A stretch of DNA of 64,000 nt from Branchiostoma belcheri (lineage: Eukaryota > Chordata > Leptocardii > Amphioxiformes > Branchiostomatidae): assembly GCF_001625305.1 (NCBI RefSeq), contig NW_017804265.1:1367163-1431162 (forward strand), written 5' to 3'. The notes below the pieces were generated by a model, which worked only from the letters and a program-made list of their open reading frames with translations, was not told the DNA's origin and ran no database searches. Position 1 is the stretch's first letter, and each line of letters opens with the position of its first letter. Made by a program: the position numbers and the translations under genes. This document shows, one piece after another, positions 1-10,834 of this stretch.

Positions 1-1570
1 AAATATGTTTCTTCCCAAGCCGAAGGGTATAGTTAAAAGGAATCGCCTGGCTAACTATGGGTCTGTCATCCAGGCTAGCGCTCATATTGTCGCTAGCTAA
101 GCGGCTTCAGCAAGTTTTCGTCCCGCGCGCGGTTCTTCATGTAGCCCGGGCTCTGGCGGTAGCAGGTGGTTGAATGGTCAACTTCCTCTAACTTATTCAT
201 AAACTGCCCCAAAACTTATTTTAATATTATATAATAATAGTAGAGATAGACCCATATTTTATAGCCATGTATTAAGTATATTTCCTCACTTCAGATATTT
301 GACTAGTAAAGAGAAATTTGTATTCCTTTTAACTTTTGATAAACCTACTCTAAGTAATCTCACAGCCGCATATATCCATACAATCACTACTAAGCGAGAT
401 GAAGCCGAAAAGAATAGAAATTAGACATTATTTACACTCTTATATGTTCATTTGTATGTAATGTATATGTTTATGTTCATGTTCTGTACCCATGCGACCT
501 GTACTTAGTTCTGTAGAACACAAATGTACAATAAAGGTCTTCATTCATAAACAGATTTTTATTTAAAAAAAACCGTTAGACTCATGGCTGTTTACTTTGT
601 TGGCAACTTTCTATCGGTACTACACTGTATAATTTACCATGGATTTGGGCGGATGGGCTGTACTAGGGAGTTCTCAGGCGCGCACGGCAACCTGTAGGGG
701 TTTTCGCGGTGCTCAACGTTAAGCCAGGCAGCGGAGATCTAGAGTTTCCGGCAGTCTAGAACGCCGAAGAAGCCCACCCAATCCACGATAGGACTGGACA
801 CCAAGGCTGTGAGGTTACAGGTTACGGCTTACAAGTTACAAATGAAGGACCGCACCATGGAATTATCGACTTCAACACCAGCTTGCTTTGAAACTCATGC
901 TCTATATTCATTACTGCAATGATTTGTTCGCCGCAATGGGGCGTTTTTGAACCATGGCGATGCCTCAAACTCATGCTCTATTACTGCAGGGATTTTTTTA
1001 TCGCTGTGGGGCGCTTTTTATCCATTGCGATTTCAACACCAAGCGCCTCAAAACAGTCAGATACGCTGCGTGTTTCCCTAAATCGGCAAGTTAATGCAAG
1101 AAAAATGGGTTTCAGAGGAAAGAATTTGACTGAGGAAATATTTGTTAGATATATAAAATGAAGCTGTATTTTATTTACTGCCTGAAAAAGTATAAGATTG
1201 AATTGATTATCATTTAAGCCTTATGATTAATCTAAGACAATAAATCGGAGACTTCTAACTTCTCACTGGAAGTGTCGGGGTGTTTTCCTGAATATTTTGG
1301 GACTGTGGAGTATATCACAAAATATTTGAAGACGTAAAACTAAAGCTGATGCCATTATCGGAATGAAATGATCAACAGGTGGTTGAAGTACCACGTGTTA
1401 CACAGGGTGTGGCTGGCATTTCAAACCAGGCAAGATGGTGGCCGGCGGTTGACTTGAAGAAAAATTCTCCCCCAGAAACCGTCCTTGAAAGACGTTTAAC
1501 GGCCGAATTGAAAGGTGAGTGGCACATTATATTGTTCTTAATGCTTCTGTGGTCGTTTGACATTCGAATT
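1..1570. other. Intergenic, no gene recognised
   Basis: No convincing coding region is seen here. An AATAAA hexamer at 530-535 lies in AT-rich sequence that looks like the 3' end of a transcript or retroelement read on the plus strand. A local imperfect duplication of roughly 80 bases lies at about 880-1050, where phrases such as 'aactcatgctctat' and 'ttcaacacca' recur. The short ORFs here have no recognisable domain and probably arise by chance. Confidence 0.5.
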
Positions 1571-1576
1571 TATTCG

Positions 1577-2315
1577 AATGACATGTTATTTTATGGTAAA
1601 AAAAAGTTATTTCACGAAGAACAGCAACAGTTAATACCGCGAGGCACATGGCTTGTCTCTGGGACCAAGCAGATGTAAGGGTTCGGCTCATTTTTAGTCT
1701 TTTACGCGAACAATTTCAGAGGACCTACCATGTGACATATCTCAGCATTTACCTCAGAATTTAGTCGATTGAAGAGTTATATTATGATAAAAATGAGAGA
1801 TATTTCTCAAAGAACAACAACATTTAATACTGAGGCACGTGGCTAAGCTCCAAGACCAAGCAGATGCAAGGAGCCGGCTCATTTCTAGTCTTTTACGCGA
1901 ACAGTTTACTTTCGGAGGTCCAACTGTACCATATCTCAACAAAACATGCATGTTATATTGTGGTAAAAATGAGCGATTTTTCTCAAAGAACAACTGTTAC
2001 AGCAGTTAATATCGAGGCACATGGCGAATCTCCAAAACCAAGCAGATGCAAGGGTCCGGCTCATTTCTAGTCTTTTACGCGGTTAAATTTCGGAGGGCCC
2101 ACCATACCGCAGCAAAAATGTAATCAACTCAAAGAAGCCAAGAGAGGCTCATGCACAAAAAAATGCTAGATCATGCTATATTATGGTAAAAATGAGTGAT
2201 ATTCATCAGAGAACAACAGTTAATACCGAGGCACGTGCACGTGGCTAGCTAGTCTACAGGACCAAGCAGATGCAAGGATTCGGCTCATTTCTATGACCTA
2301 CCACATCTCAGCAAA
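1577..2315. repeat. Degenerate tandem repeat, ~4 units of about 150-185 bp
   Basis: Four diverged units follow one another, starting near 1577, 1778, 1941 and 2170. Each carries 'ttatggtaaaaatgag', then 'aacaacagttaatac', then 'gaccaagcagatgcaagg' and 'ggctcatttctag'. Units differ by substitutions and small indels, so the array is old. No coding function is apparent; ORFs crossing the units are by-products of the repeat. Confidence 0.7.
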
Positions 2316-2914
2316 CTTAATGAGCTAATATAACAAACTGAACATAGAAAAGATGTAAAGCACATGTATTTTATTCATTCAGTATTACCCACTAGTGGGG
2401 TATAGATATACATGCCACTATATATTTCTGGATTCCAAGATAAAACAACATTGAACTAAAATGATCAGTACGTCAAGGAGGTCATGTAACAAAAAAACAC
2501 ATTACTGACTAGTAATTAATGACTTGACACACACACTAATTACTATGTTTGAAATTGATACAAATACCAGGTACATTTTCAATTTGAATGTGTAACATTC
2601 CAATAAAGCCATGACAGGCTCATGCACTACAGATTCAGTAATATTTCCCTAAGAACACAAGTTCAAAATTTTGAAAATCTATAGGGTGAGAATTTTGTTA
2701 TGAGTTTTTGACTCTTACCATAAAAGTATAAACTTGTGTTCTCCTAGCGTAGTGACTGCAAACCAGTGGAAGCTACAAACTACATGTACTTACTAGTAGG
2801 AACATTAATATGATACTTTTACCCACCCAGGACTTTTGGGTCTGTGACCCACCATCAGATTTTAAAAAAATCATATTAACAACAATCATGACTACTAAAA
2901 AAAATAAGCTACTA

Positions 2915-3159
2915 CAGATTTAGTGATTACCTGAAACTGGCCCTATCATGTCTCATAATTGTCATGTTAGGTCTTTTTGTGTTGTTTTCACACCTGCATT
3001 ACATATCATTTGACATTAAGGCATCTAGCACTGTGTTGTGTGATAAATTTTCAGCTTACTTGAAGAGATTGAATGTCTAAGCCTGATCTGACTGGCCCTA
3101 TCCTGTTTAATCATGATGCTTGTCAATATCTTCATATTGGTTATCCTCACCACTGGTCA
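2915..3159 (-). pseudogene. Decayed end of the LRR-receptor tail repeat array
   Basis: Read on the minus strand, this stretch is still homologous to the cytoplasmic-tail repeats upstream of it. One more YEDID-coding segment sits at about 3120-3148, and a degraded spacer unit continues to about 2915. The frame from the preceding repeat is lost near 3203, where the local sequence has two more bases than the matching point in sister units. A stop follows soon after. It was probably once coding, or is a fading edge of the DNA repeat array. Confidence 0.55.
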
Positions 3160-3812
3160 TTACAGTAGCTGTGGTGTTTGTGTCGGATTCAGTGATGGCC
3201 TCTGAGGCTGACCCTGCCCTGCCTGATCATGACCACTGGTAGAGTTTGGGTCATTTTGTGGTGTTTCCACACAAGGCTTTGAGGCAGCTAGCACTTCGTT
3301 TGATAAATTTCCAGCTTTAAGAGATTGAAACTTAGCCTGAGACTTGCCCTGCCCTGTCTTATCATTAAAGTTGTCTATATCTTCATACTGGTTATCGTCA
3401 ACACTGGTCAATACAGTAGCTGTTGTGTTTGTGTTGGATTCAGTGATGGTCTGAGACTGACCCTGTTCTGTCTGATCATGATGGTTGTCAATATCTTCAT
3501 ACTGGTTATCCTCACCACTGGCCATAACAGTATCTATAGTGTTTGTGTTGGATTCAGTGATGGCCTGAGACTGACCCTGTCCTGTCTGATCATGACTACT
3601 GGTAGAGTTTGGGTCATTTTCTGGTGTTTCCCCACCAGGATTTGAGGCAGCTAGCACTTTGTTTGATACATTTCCAGCTTTAAGAGATTGAATCTTAGCC
3701 TGAGACTGGCCCTGCCCTGTCTTATCATTAAGGTTGTCTATATCTTCATACTGGTTATCGTCAATATTGGTCATTACAGTAGCTGTTGTGTTTGTGGTGG
3801 ATTCAGTGATGG
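3160..3812 (-). pseudogene. Distal cytoplasmic tail of LRR receptor, cut off by a MITE
   Basis: A minus-strand open frame (3774-3160 from its first ATG) encodes about 205 residues made only of tail repeats: three YEDIDN motifs (near 3732-3760, 3484-3513 and 3370-3398), TGQGQSQ spacers and Ser/Thr/Asn-rich linkers. There is no signal peptide or membrane segment, so it is not a free-standing gene. Its frame is the one the LRR receptor would have after removing 422 bases (414-base element plus one 8-base target duplication). It is therefore the displaced 3' part of the same exon. Whether it is still translated, for example in a MITE-free allele or by splicing out the element, cannot be told from the sequence. 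Confidence 0.75.
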
Positions 3813-3820
3813 TCTGAGAC

Positions 3821-4234
3821 TAGAGCTGTGTACCTAAACAAATTTTAGGTACAGGTACAGGTACACAGGTTTAGGTACAGGTCTGGACCTGAACCTGTAC
3901 CTGAACAATTCGACCAATTTATATGGTCTTCTGAACTCCTTCAATAACAAAAAAACATAAATAAACTTGATAGTTAAGGTTTATTCTTTGTTTATGGCGA
4001 ATGCTCAGATAAAATATAGGCAAAACTAAGTGTTTTGTTTTCATGAACATGCTGTCCTTACACAGGGACCCATTGTTAACCACCTTTACACACATTTGAG
4101 GTCACAAATAGGCATAAAATTGGTGTGAAATTGTTTAGGTACAGTACCGGTACTGAGGGAGTAGGTATTTTGGACCTGTACCTAATCAATTTTTCCGGTA
4201 CAGTATCGGTACTGCGTACCGGTACACAGCTCTA
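3821..4234. mobile_element. Non-autonomous hAT-type MITE (414 bp) with 8-bp target duplication
   Basis: The element has perfect 14-bp terminal inverted repeats, tagagctgtgtacc at 3821-3834 and its complement at 4221-4234. It is flanked by the direct repeat tctgagac (3813-3820 and 4235-4242). An 8-bp duplication with TAGAG-type ends fits the hAT superfamily. Subterminal regions are rich in GGTACAG/GGTACCG motifs in both orientations, as expected of hAT transposase binding sites. There is no transposase ORF. Other units of the same host array have the uninterrupted sequence at this point and act as paralogous empty sites. Confidence 0.9.
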
Positions 4235-6269
4235 TCTGAGACTGACCCTGTTCTGTCTGATCATGATGCTTGTCAATATCTTCATAATGGTTATCCTCAC
4301 CACTGGTCATTACAGTAGCTGTGGTAGTTGTGTTGGATTCAGTGATGGTCTGAGACTGACCCTGCCCTGTCTGATCATTACTACTGGTAGAGTTTGAGTC
4401 ATTTTGTGGTGTTTCCACACAAGGCTTTGAGGCAGCTAGCACTTTGTTTGATAGATTTCCAGCTTTAAGAGATTGAAACTTAGCCTGAGACTGGCCCTGC
4501 CCTGTCTTATCATTAAGGTTGTCTATATCTTCATACTGGTTATCGTCAACACTGGTCATTACAGTAGCTGTGGTGTTTGTGTTGGATTCAGTGATGGCCT
4601 GAGACTGACCCTGCCCTGTCTGATCATTACTACTGGTAGAGTTTGAGTCATTTTCTGGTGTTTCCCCACCAGGATTTGAGGCAGCTAGCACTTTCTTTGA
4701 TAGATTTCCAGCTTTAAGAGATTGAAACTTAGCCTGAGACTGACCCTGCCCTGTCTTATCATTAAAGTTGTCTATATCCTCATACTGGTTATCGTCAACA
4801 CTAGTCATTACAGTAGCTGTGTTTTTTGTGGTGGATTCAGTGATGGCCTGAGACTGACCCTGCCCTGTCTGATCATTATGGTTGTCTATATCTTCATACT
4901 GGTTATCCTCACCACTGGTCATTACAGTAGCTGTGGTGTTGATGTTTGTACCAATAACATTGCTGGGCTTTTGTCCTGAATGAGGATACCAGATGATCTT
5001 CCTCTTGTACCAAACTGTTAGAATGATGGTAACAATCAGGACAATACCAGCTACTGGACCAACAACTGAGCCAATGAGAGCAGGTAGGGGAAAACTGGGC
5101 TTAGATTCTTGTTTAAAAGTGATAGGAAGAGGTGAAGTTATTGTTGTATTGCCTGCAGAATGTGCTGTTGAGACAGCATTACCTTTGAAGTACCAGTGAT
5201 AGCGAGTGCCTTCATAACAGGTGTTGTCAACCGAAGATGTTGGCACTACAGATTTAAATGAGGTTTGGATATCAACAGTAGTTAGTGTTGATATTGTTGG
5301 CTCTTCACATATATCTTCAGGGTTGACATTTATAAGCTTTTGTCCCTGGAACTTGGCGGGATGGGCACAGATAATCTGGTCTTTAAATGAAGGAAATTGA
5401 GTAATATTTAGCCTGAAGGGAGCCATCCTACAGTCACACTGCCAGGGGTTATCGCTAAACTCTATAAAAATGTTAAGAACAGATTTAAACAAGGCAACAG
5501 CTGAAGGGGGAATTGAAGACAAGTTGTTTGACTGAAGTTCTAAATATTGGAGTTTGGGTAGATTTAAAAGTGCACCAGATTGAATCATTGTTATCTGATT
5601 GAAAGACAGGTAAAACTGCTGTAGCCGGGTCAGATTTACGAATGTGCCATGCTGAATCATTGCTATTTTGTTGTTGGACAGAAACAACGATTTTAGCTGG
5701 TGTAGATTCACAAATGTACCTGGCTGAATCATTGTTATCTGGTTGTAGGTCACAACTAACTCCTGTAGCTTTGACATATTTGCAAACAAACCTGCTCGAA
5801 TCTCTGTTAATTGGTTGTAGTGCAGGGCCAACGTTTGTAGCTGATGTAGATTTGCAAATGCACCACGCTGAATTACAGTAATCTTGTTGTAGGCCAGGTA
5901 CAATGTCTGTAGACGGGGTACACTTGCAAATGTAACAGCCTTAATACTTGTTAACTTGTTGCGGGAAAGGCTCAACTTTGTCAGATGGGGTAGACTGGGG
6001 AAACAATCAACAACGCTAATGCAGTTTTGGTCAAACTCCAACTTGGTCAAATTCTCATACTTTAACAACTCAGACTGATTTACAGCTGTAATAAAATTAC
6101 GTTCTAACTCTAAGGTAGTGATAGATGTAGGGAGGTTCTGTGGGATGCTGGTGAGACCCTGTTTGGGGCATTTGCAGGCTGATGACGGTGCACATCTGCA
6201 GGCTTCAGGCATGTTGGGCTCCTTCAGGATGATAAGGAAAATCAGCACACATCGCAGCTTTCTTCCCAT
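4182..6269 (-). CDS. Single-exon LRR transmembrane receptor with YEDI-repeat tail (truncated by MITE)
   Basis: The open frame encodes 695 residues. The start is well supported: ATG in a caccATGG context, with an in-frame TGA four codons upstream. It has a hydrophobic signal peptide (about 5-22), a Cys-rich LRR N-cap (about 24-40), roughly ten leucine-rich repeats (about 45-265), and an LRR C-cap starting NPWQCDC near residue 273. A Thr/Ser-rich stalk follows, then one membrane helix (about 397-419) with a WYKRK stop-transfer. The tail is built from ~93-residue repeats holding four tyrosine motifs (NQYEDIDN three times, NHYEDIDK once) and TGQGQSQ linkers. The last ~17 residues come from the hAT MITE, which supplies the stop, so the native tail was longer. 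Family knowledge suggests a cell-surface pattern-recognition or adhesion receptor. Ligand and partners are unknown. No gene symbol is assigned. Confidence 0.85.
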   Translation of the reverse strand: MGRKLRCVLIFLIILKEPNMPEACRCAPSSACKCPKQGLTSIPQNLPTSITTLELERNFITAVNQSELLKYENLTKLEFDQNCISVVDCFPSLPHLTKLSLSRNKLTSIKAVTFASVPRLQTLYLAYNKITVIQRGAFANLHQLQTLALHYNQLTEIRAGLFANMSKLQELVVTYNQITMIQPGTFVNLHQLKSLFLSNNKIAMIQHGTFVNLTRLQQFYLSFNQITMIQSGALLNLPKLQYLELQSNNLSSIPPSAVALFKSVLNIFIEFSDNPWQCDCRMAPFRLNITQFPSFKDQIICAHPAKFQGQKLINVNPEDICEEPTISTLTTVDIQTSFKSVVPTSSVDNTCYEGTRYHWYFKGNAVSTAHSAGNTTITSPLPITFKQESKPSFPLPALIGSVVGPVAGIVLIVTIILTVWYKRKIIWYPHSGQKPSNVIGTNINTTATVMTSGEDNQYEDIDNHNDQTGQGQSQAITESTTKNTATVMTSVDDNQYEDIDNFNDKTGQGQSQAKFQSLKAGNLSKKVLAASNPGGETPENDSNSTSSNDQTGQGQSQAITESNTNTTATVMTSVDDNQYEDIDNLNDKTGQGQSQAKFQSLKAGNLSNKVLAASKPCVETPQNDSNSTSSNDQTGQGQSQTITESNTTTTATVMTSGEDNHYEDIDKHHDQTEQGQSQIELCTGTQYRYCTGKID

Positions 6270-7390
6270 GGTGTCTTGTCACTAATAAACAGAACAAGAG
6301 ATTCATCTGTAAAGCCATACCAACTTTATGTCTAGAAGGATCTCAAATTTGAAATACTGTTCAACTAAAAAATCAACATGAAAACAGGGACAGGGGTAAG
6401 TCTTGGATTACGGAGGAGATATACAAATGTATAATGCAGACAGACTCAAATGGTCCTTTCAGCACTCGCATTGCTTTTTATTCAACCCCTTGCTAAATTT
6501 TGATTGAACCAGTATTTTGAAATGCAAGAGAATCAAAGAATTAATTTGGTCTCTGGCCTACGAATCATTTGGAACAGTTCCATATGACCCGTTTGTTTAA
6601 TTATTTTTAAGGCAGGAAGTGCTTTTTACCTGCTACAATACATGTTGTTAACTGCTGTGCTTAGGTTGTTCCTTTAGTGTCATTCAATGTAGCAAACATT
6701 AAAGTAGCAAACATAAAATTTAAAGCAGTCTGTATAATATGGTGGTGTTGATTGTCTGAAGCCACAGTTTGAATATTCAATATAAATATCAAGGATTTTT
6801 GCTCAATTTTTGTGCCTTTGCACCTTCAAGATAAAAAAAATTAGCAGAAAGATAATATAAAATATTGCACTTCAAAGATTTCATCTTTTTCAAGTTAATC
6901 AATTTTGAAGATCAACAGTCATTATAGGACTGTGTTTCTCTAAATAATGCACTTGTACAAAAACTTTTCATACATCTAGACAAAGAAATGTGACAGTTAC
7001 TACAGTAACTGGTAATCCGTTGTTTCATTAGCTTGTGAGATGGAGGGAAAAACTAAACAGGCCTAAAAACATTTTTACATTTTTAACTGACTGGCCTGAC
7101 AAGGAGACAATGGACAATCTGAATTTTCTGGTTCTGGCAGAATTGGTCACACCCACTCACCCACAATCATACAACAAATACAACTATCAGGATGCAGCAC
7201 CCCTGTTCCCCTTTTCAGAGCCCCATCTCAAAGCACACTTTGGGGTGGACTATTGTTGTCAACCCTAATTTTACAGCTCAGAAAAGACGACAATCTTGTC
7301 CAACCCGCATCTGTTACAGAATTAGCCAATGAAACTGTCTAGTACATAACAAGTTACCTTCAAGTTTTATTATCCCCTGGCAGAAGCAGA
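6270..7390. other. Non-coding upstream region of the LRR receptor
   Basis: AT-rich sequence containing the presumed promoter of the minus-strand LRR receptor. I see no clear TATA element that I would commit to and no coding exon. Confidence 0.4.
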
Positions 7391-7556
7391 CATTGACTCT
7401 TTTTACACAACCAAGTCTTTTATTCAGCCAACGTTTCGGTGACCGTCTGTCACCTTCCTCATGGTAATTCTGACTGGTTCTGATTATTCCGAGGAAGGTG
7501 ACAGACGGTCACCGAAACGTTGGCTGAATAAAAGACTTGGTTGTGTAAAAAGAGTC
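7391..7556. repeat. Foldback element, ~66-bp inverted arms
   Basis: The sequence from about 7394 ('gactctttttacacaacc') through 'gtcaccttcctc' at 7460 is repeated in reverse complement at 7491-7556 with near-perfect match and a ~30-base loop. A relative of one arm is found at about 34865-34940, and shorter related pieces at 62140-62185. A similar but distinct foldback lies at 23755-23990. These look like a non-autonomous foldback family. No target duplication could be fixed. Confidence 0.8.
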
Positions 7557-8473
7557 TCTTTACTCAGTGTCTTACCAACCTGATGAAACTATTCACGGAA
7601 GAGAAGCAGACACTTCAAGTCAGTCAGCAATGTGCACTTTGTGGCAAGAACTCTGGTGTACCGGTGCTGTTCTGCTGCGCTGCTCTTGTAGAGTGTGTCC
7701 TTAGGAAGCTGATCTGAAATGCCGTGTGACAAACAACCCAAGGTTTGTCTTCGTGGCTACGTGGTGGGGCTGATTGTCTGAAACCGGCTATTAACATGTA
7801 TAATCATTATGAAAATTATAATTATTTATGTAAAATATTCCATGCAGTTTTGTAGTATTTTGAAATGTTCTACCTCGAGGCCAAACTTTCATTGATGTTC
7901 CGCTAAATTTCATGCAGAACTTCTTGGATTTTCTTGTTCACTGGAGGAGCCTTCAACATGAAGGATTTTATAGGGGTAAAAAAAATGGTAACCTGAGTTA
8001 CCTACTATTTTGGACAGGTAAGTATACAATGCCTGATGTTCAGGTAAGGATGCTATGAATGTGTAAAAAGTTGTTTGTTGTTCTGACTTAAATATTCGAG
8101 TTTAGTTTCAGATGCTGCATAGAAATTGTACTCCCTCTTGATTATGACATGTTTGTACTCAGGTATTTTGCAATGAGGTGCAACTTGTCATGGATAGTTT
8201 TGATGTGCTACATGTATCTTATTACTCGTATGTGTATGCAATGATTTCAGCTGTTGCTATCATGACAATGTTTTGTGTAACTTTTGACTGAATGTTACTG
8301 CTGCAATAACTGGCTGTGCTCGTTTTATTTACATGCTGCCTCACCAATAGATTTGTCCCAACCGAAGCATGTTTTGAACTTTAACAAATTGAATTGACAC
8401 TGTATCTTGCATGTTCTGTAAGTACAGATAGTGACTGTAAATTTTCTGAATGATTTTTTCTTTTACTCCCTAG

Positions 8474-9229
8474 GTTATCCCAAGTGAAAGCTGATGATGT
8501 TGTTCCTGTGTGTGCAGTGGGACCTGTCAGCTATCCTGTGTACCTGTCCGTAGGACCTACCAGCTGTCTACCAGACAAGAGAACATTGGACTTTAAAGTG
8601 TAAGTCAGCTTTTGCTTCATGAACTTGTTTACAAATGGGGGTCTGCACGACACAACGCGTATTGTTGGAATAACTAGCCATTTATATCGTGTACAATTTG
8701 AAGACAGGCTGCCCTGATTTACTGTTTAACGTATTGCATTATGCGTAGAGCAATCAATTTCGTAGGAACGAAGGTAGCAATACGTGGCTGCTGCGTTCTG
8801 CATTTAAACGCAAATCATGATGGGGACCTCTCATACAGACCCCTAGAAATGACATGAAACATGTTAGGGTACAAGGGCATATCTACAATCCTTTTGGTTC
8901 AAAATACCATTGGCCCTGCCAGCTTTTTGTTGTCATTTCTGAATGCACATAGATAGTAAAAACTAAAAGATACTGTAGATACGCTGTTAAGTGAGAGTTT
9001 TAAAACAGCTGAAACCATTAAATGTACCGAAAGAACTTTCGAGGGAATAATGGGGTATCGTTTTGTTCTGCTGCTTTGATTCGAAGGCCAATAGCTGTTT
9101 CAATACACTGACTTGTTTCTCTGTCTTCAAGATGACATTGTGGATGATCCGGAGACCGGACTGTAGCAGGAGGAAGGACCAGACTTTTTGTCAGCAGATC
9201 TCAACCTGTGTAAAAGAAGATGGGGAGGT
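8474..9229 (+). ncRNA. Possible two-exon non-coding transcript (weak)
   Basis: Two exon-like blocks have good splice sites on the plus strand. 8474-8599 is preceded by a pyrimidine tract ending tag and followed by gtaagt. 9132-9229 is preceded by cttcaag and followed by gtgagt. Joining the only long open frame of the first block to the second gives an immediate stop, so coding is unlikely. The second block overlaps the left end of the foldback composite starting near 9160. These could be chance splice sites. Confidence 0.2.
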
Positions 9230-9685
9230 GTGAGTATGTTTTCTTTATTAACACGAGACAACACTCCATATGCACACACTTGCACTCGCATTTCTCTTTT
9301 TTTCGTGAGGAGCCATTTAACGTTACTCGTAGCCAGCGACTTCAATTTCATGTCAAGCAACACTGAAAAATTCTTCATATTGTGCCAAATTGTCCCAAAG
9401 TTCTCACATTGGACCTTTACACTCAATTCTTCCGCCAAAAATCTTAGTACCATAGCTGGCCACATTAATTCCACGCTGTTATCCTTTTCGTATCGTATGA
9501 ACGCCAAATTGCCTCGAAAATTGTGCTTTTGCACCTTCACACTTAAATTCTCCTGCCAAAAAACTTTGTATTTTAGCCGGCTGCATTAATTCCACGTTGT
9601 TTTTCGTATCATATGAACACCAAATTGCCCCCAAAATTGTCAATTTTCCTGCAAAGAAAACTTTGTATCTCGGAAGGCCACACTT

Positions 9686-10410
9686 ATTCCTTGTAAGTCA
9701 TTTTCCCGCCAAAAAAAAAACTAATTGGCACCCTCACCTGGTTAATTAATTGGATTAAAGTTTTCCCGCCAAAAACTTAGTATATGGAGCACTCTAACCT
9801 TGAACTTGTGCCCCCCTCCCCACACTTACCTTCTGCCACCACTCACACAGCATGTTAGTTACACTCTTCCAACACTTGTGACTTCTTTGGACATGTAACT
9901 TCTCCGGACATGTATACTACCCTCTGGTACCCAAACACTTGGTTGATCGAGCACAGTCTTTCCGCCACTTAGACTTTAGAATAGTTTCTTGCTCTTCTGG
10001 TCAGTCAATTGCACTGGTATACTGATGTGTCGAAGCATCAATGTCTCCGGAAAGACATCCCACGGGGAGTACACTTAGTGCATTGACTGACCAGGAGAGC
10101 GAGAAACCATTCTAAAGTCTAAGTGGCGGAAAGACTGTGCTCGATCAACCAAGTGTTTGGGTACCAGAGGGTAGTGACTACATGTCCGGAGAAGTTACAT
10201 GTCCAAAGAAGTCGCAAGTGTTGGAAGAGTGTAACTAACATGCTGTGTGAGTGGTGGCAGAAGGTAAGTGTGGGGAGGGGGGCACAAGTTCAAGGTTAGA
10301 GTGCTCCATATACTAAGTTTTTTGGCGGGAAAACTTTAATCCAATTAATTAACCAGGTGAGGGTGCCAATTAGTTTTTTTTTTTGGCGGGAAAATGGACT
10401 TACAAGGAAT
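9686..10410. repeat. 725-bp imperfect palindrome with four E2F-type sites
   Basis: The left arm (about 9686-10022) and right arm (about 10063-10410) are reverse complements with scattered mismatches and indels, with a ~40-base centre near 10043. Both arms carry TTTTCCCGCCAAAA-type sequences: 9701-9714 and 9761-9774 on the left, 10318-10333 and 10381-10394 on the right as the complement. These match the E2F consensus TTTSSCGC closely. Degenerate copies of the same motif recur every ~120 bases to the left (about 9429, 9550 and 9647). Confidence 0.85.
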
Positions 10411-10611
10411 TAGTTTAGCTAGGCAAGATACTAACTTTTTTAGCAAGCGAATTTAAGCGTAAAGGTCCAAAGCAACAATCTTCGGGCAATTTGTCATTTC
10501 CAATGTGGTGAAATAAAGTCTTTTGAGTGAAGAGGGATGTTGTGAGTAAAGGGGTGAAGCATTTAAAGGACAAATAAATTAATTTCAGTTCTGGTGACTT
10601 TTAATGCAAAA

Positions 10612-10834
10612 TCTTGTCAGCAAAAGCTGATTCATTGGAATCTACCAGTCCGACACACATTGGTGTGATATTTGACCCAAATCCATGTTCACGTTTGGTG
10701 CCCGGAGGCACCAGAAGAACAATAATCATAAGTCTTCTGGTGCCACCACCATCAAACGTGAACATGGATTTGGGTCAAATATCACACCAATGTGTGCGGG
10801 ACTGGTAGAAACCAATGAATCACCTTTTGCAGAT
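10612..10834. repeat. Inverted repeat, ~100-bp arms
   Basis: Arms 10612-10713 and 10733-10834 are reverse complements with few mismatches, including 'tcatattgacccaaatcc'-like stretches and 'catgttcacgtttg' against 'caaacgtgaacatg'. The loop is about 20 bases. It sits inside the larger foldback composite. Short ORFs in the arms are not genes. Confidence 0.8.

Noticed and set aside
1372-1678. Overlapping ORFs on both strands near 1.4-1.7 kb
   Set aside because: No domain, and they overlap the degenerate tandem repeat.
2915-4945. Reading the YEDI repeats as ITAMs or ITIMs
   Set aside because: ITAM needs two YxxL/I 6-12 residues apart and ITIM needs Ile/Val/Leu/Ser at -2; here the spacing is tens of residues and -2 is Asn.
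3325-4979. Plus-strand ORFs rich in Leu/Val across the receptor tail
   Set aside because: Antisense shadows of the repeated tail; no start context or domain.
4182-6269. Single-exon LRR gene as a processed retrocopy
   Set aside because: No poly(A) remnant or flanking duplication was seen, and many LRR receptors are naturally single-exon.
9686-10410. Palindrome as an assembly artefact
   Set aside because: The arms differ by substitutions and indels throughout, so they are not one read repeated in reverse.
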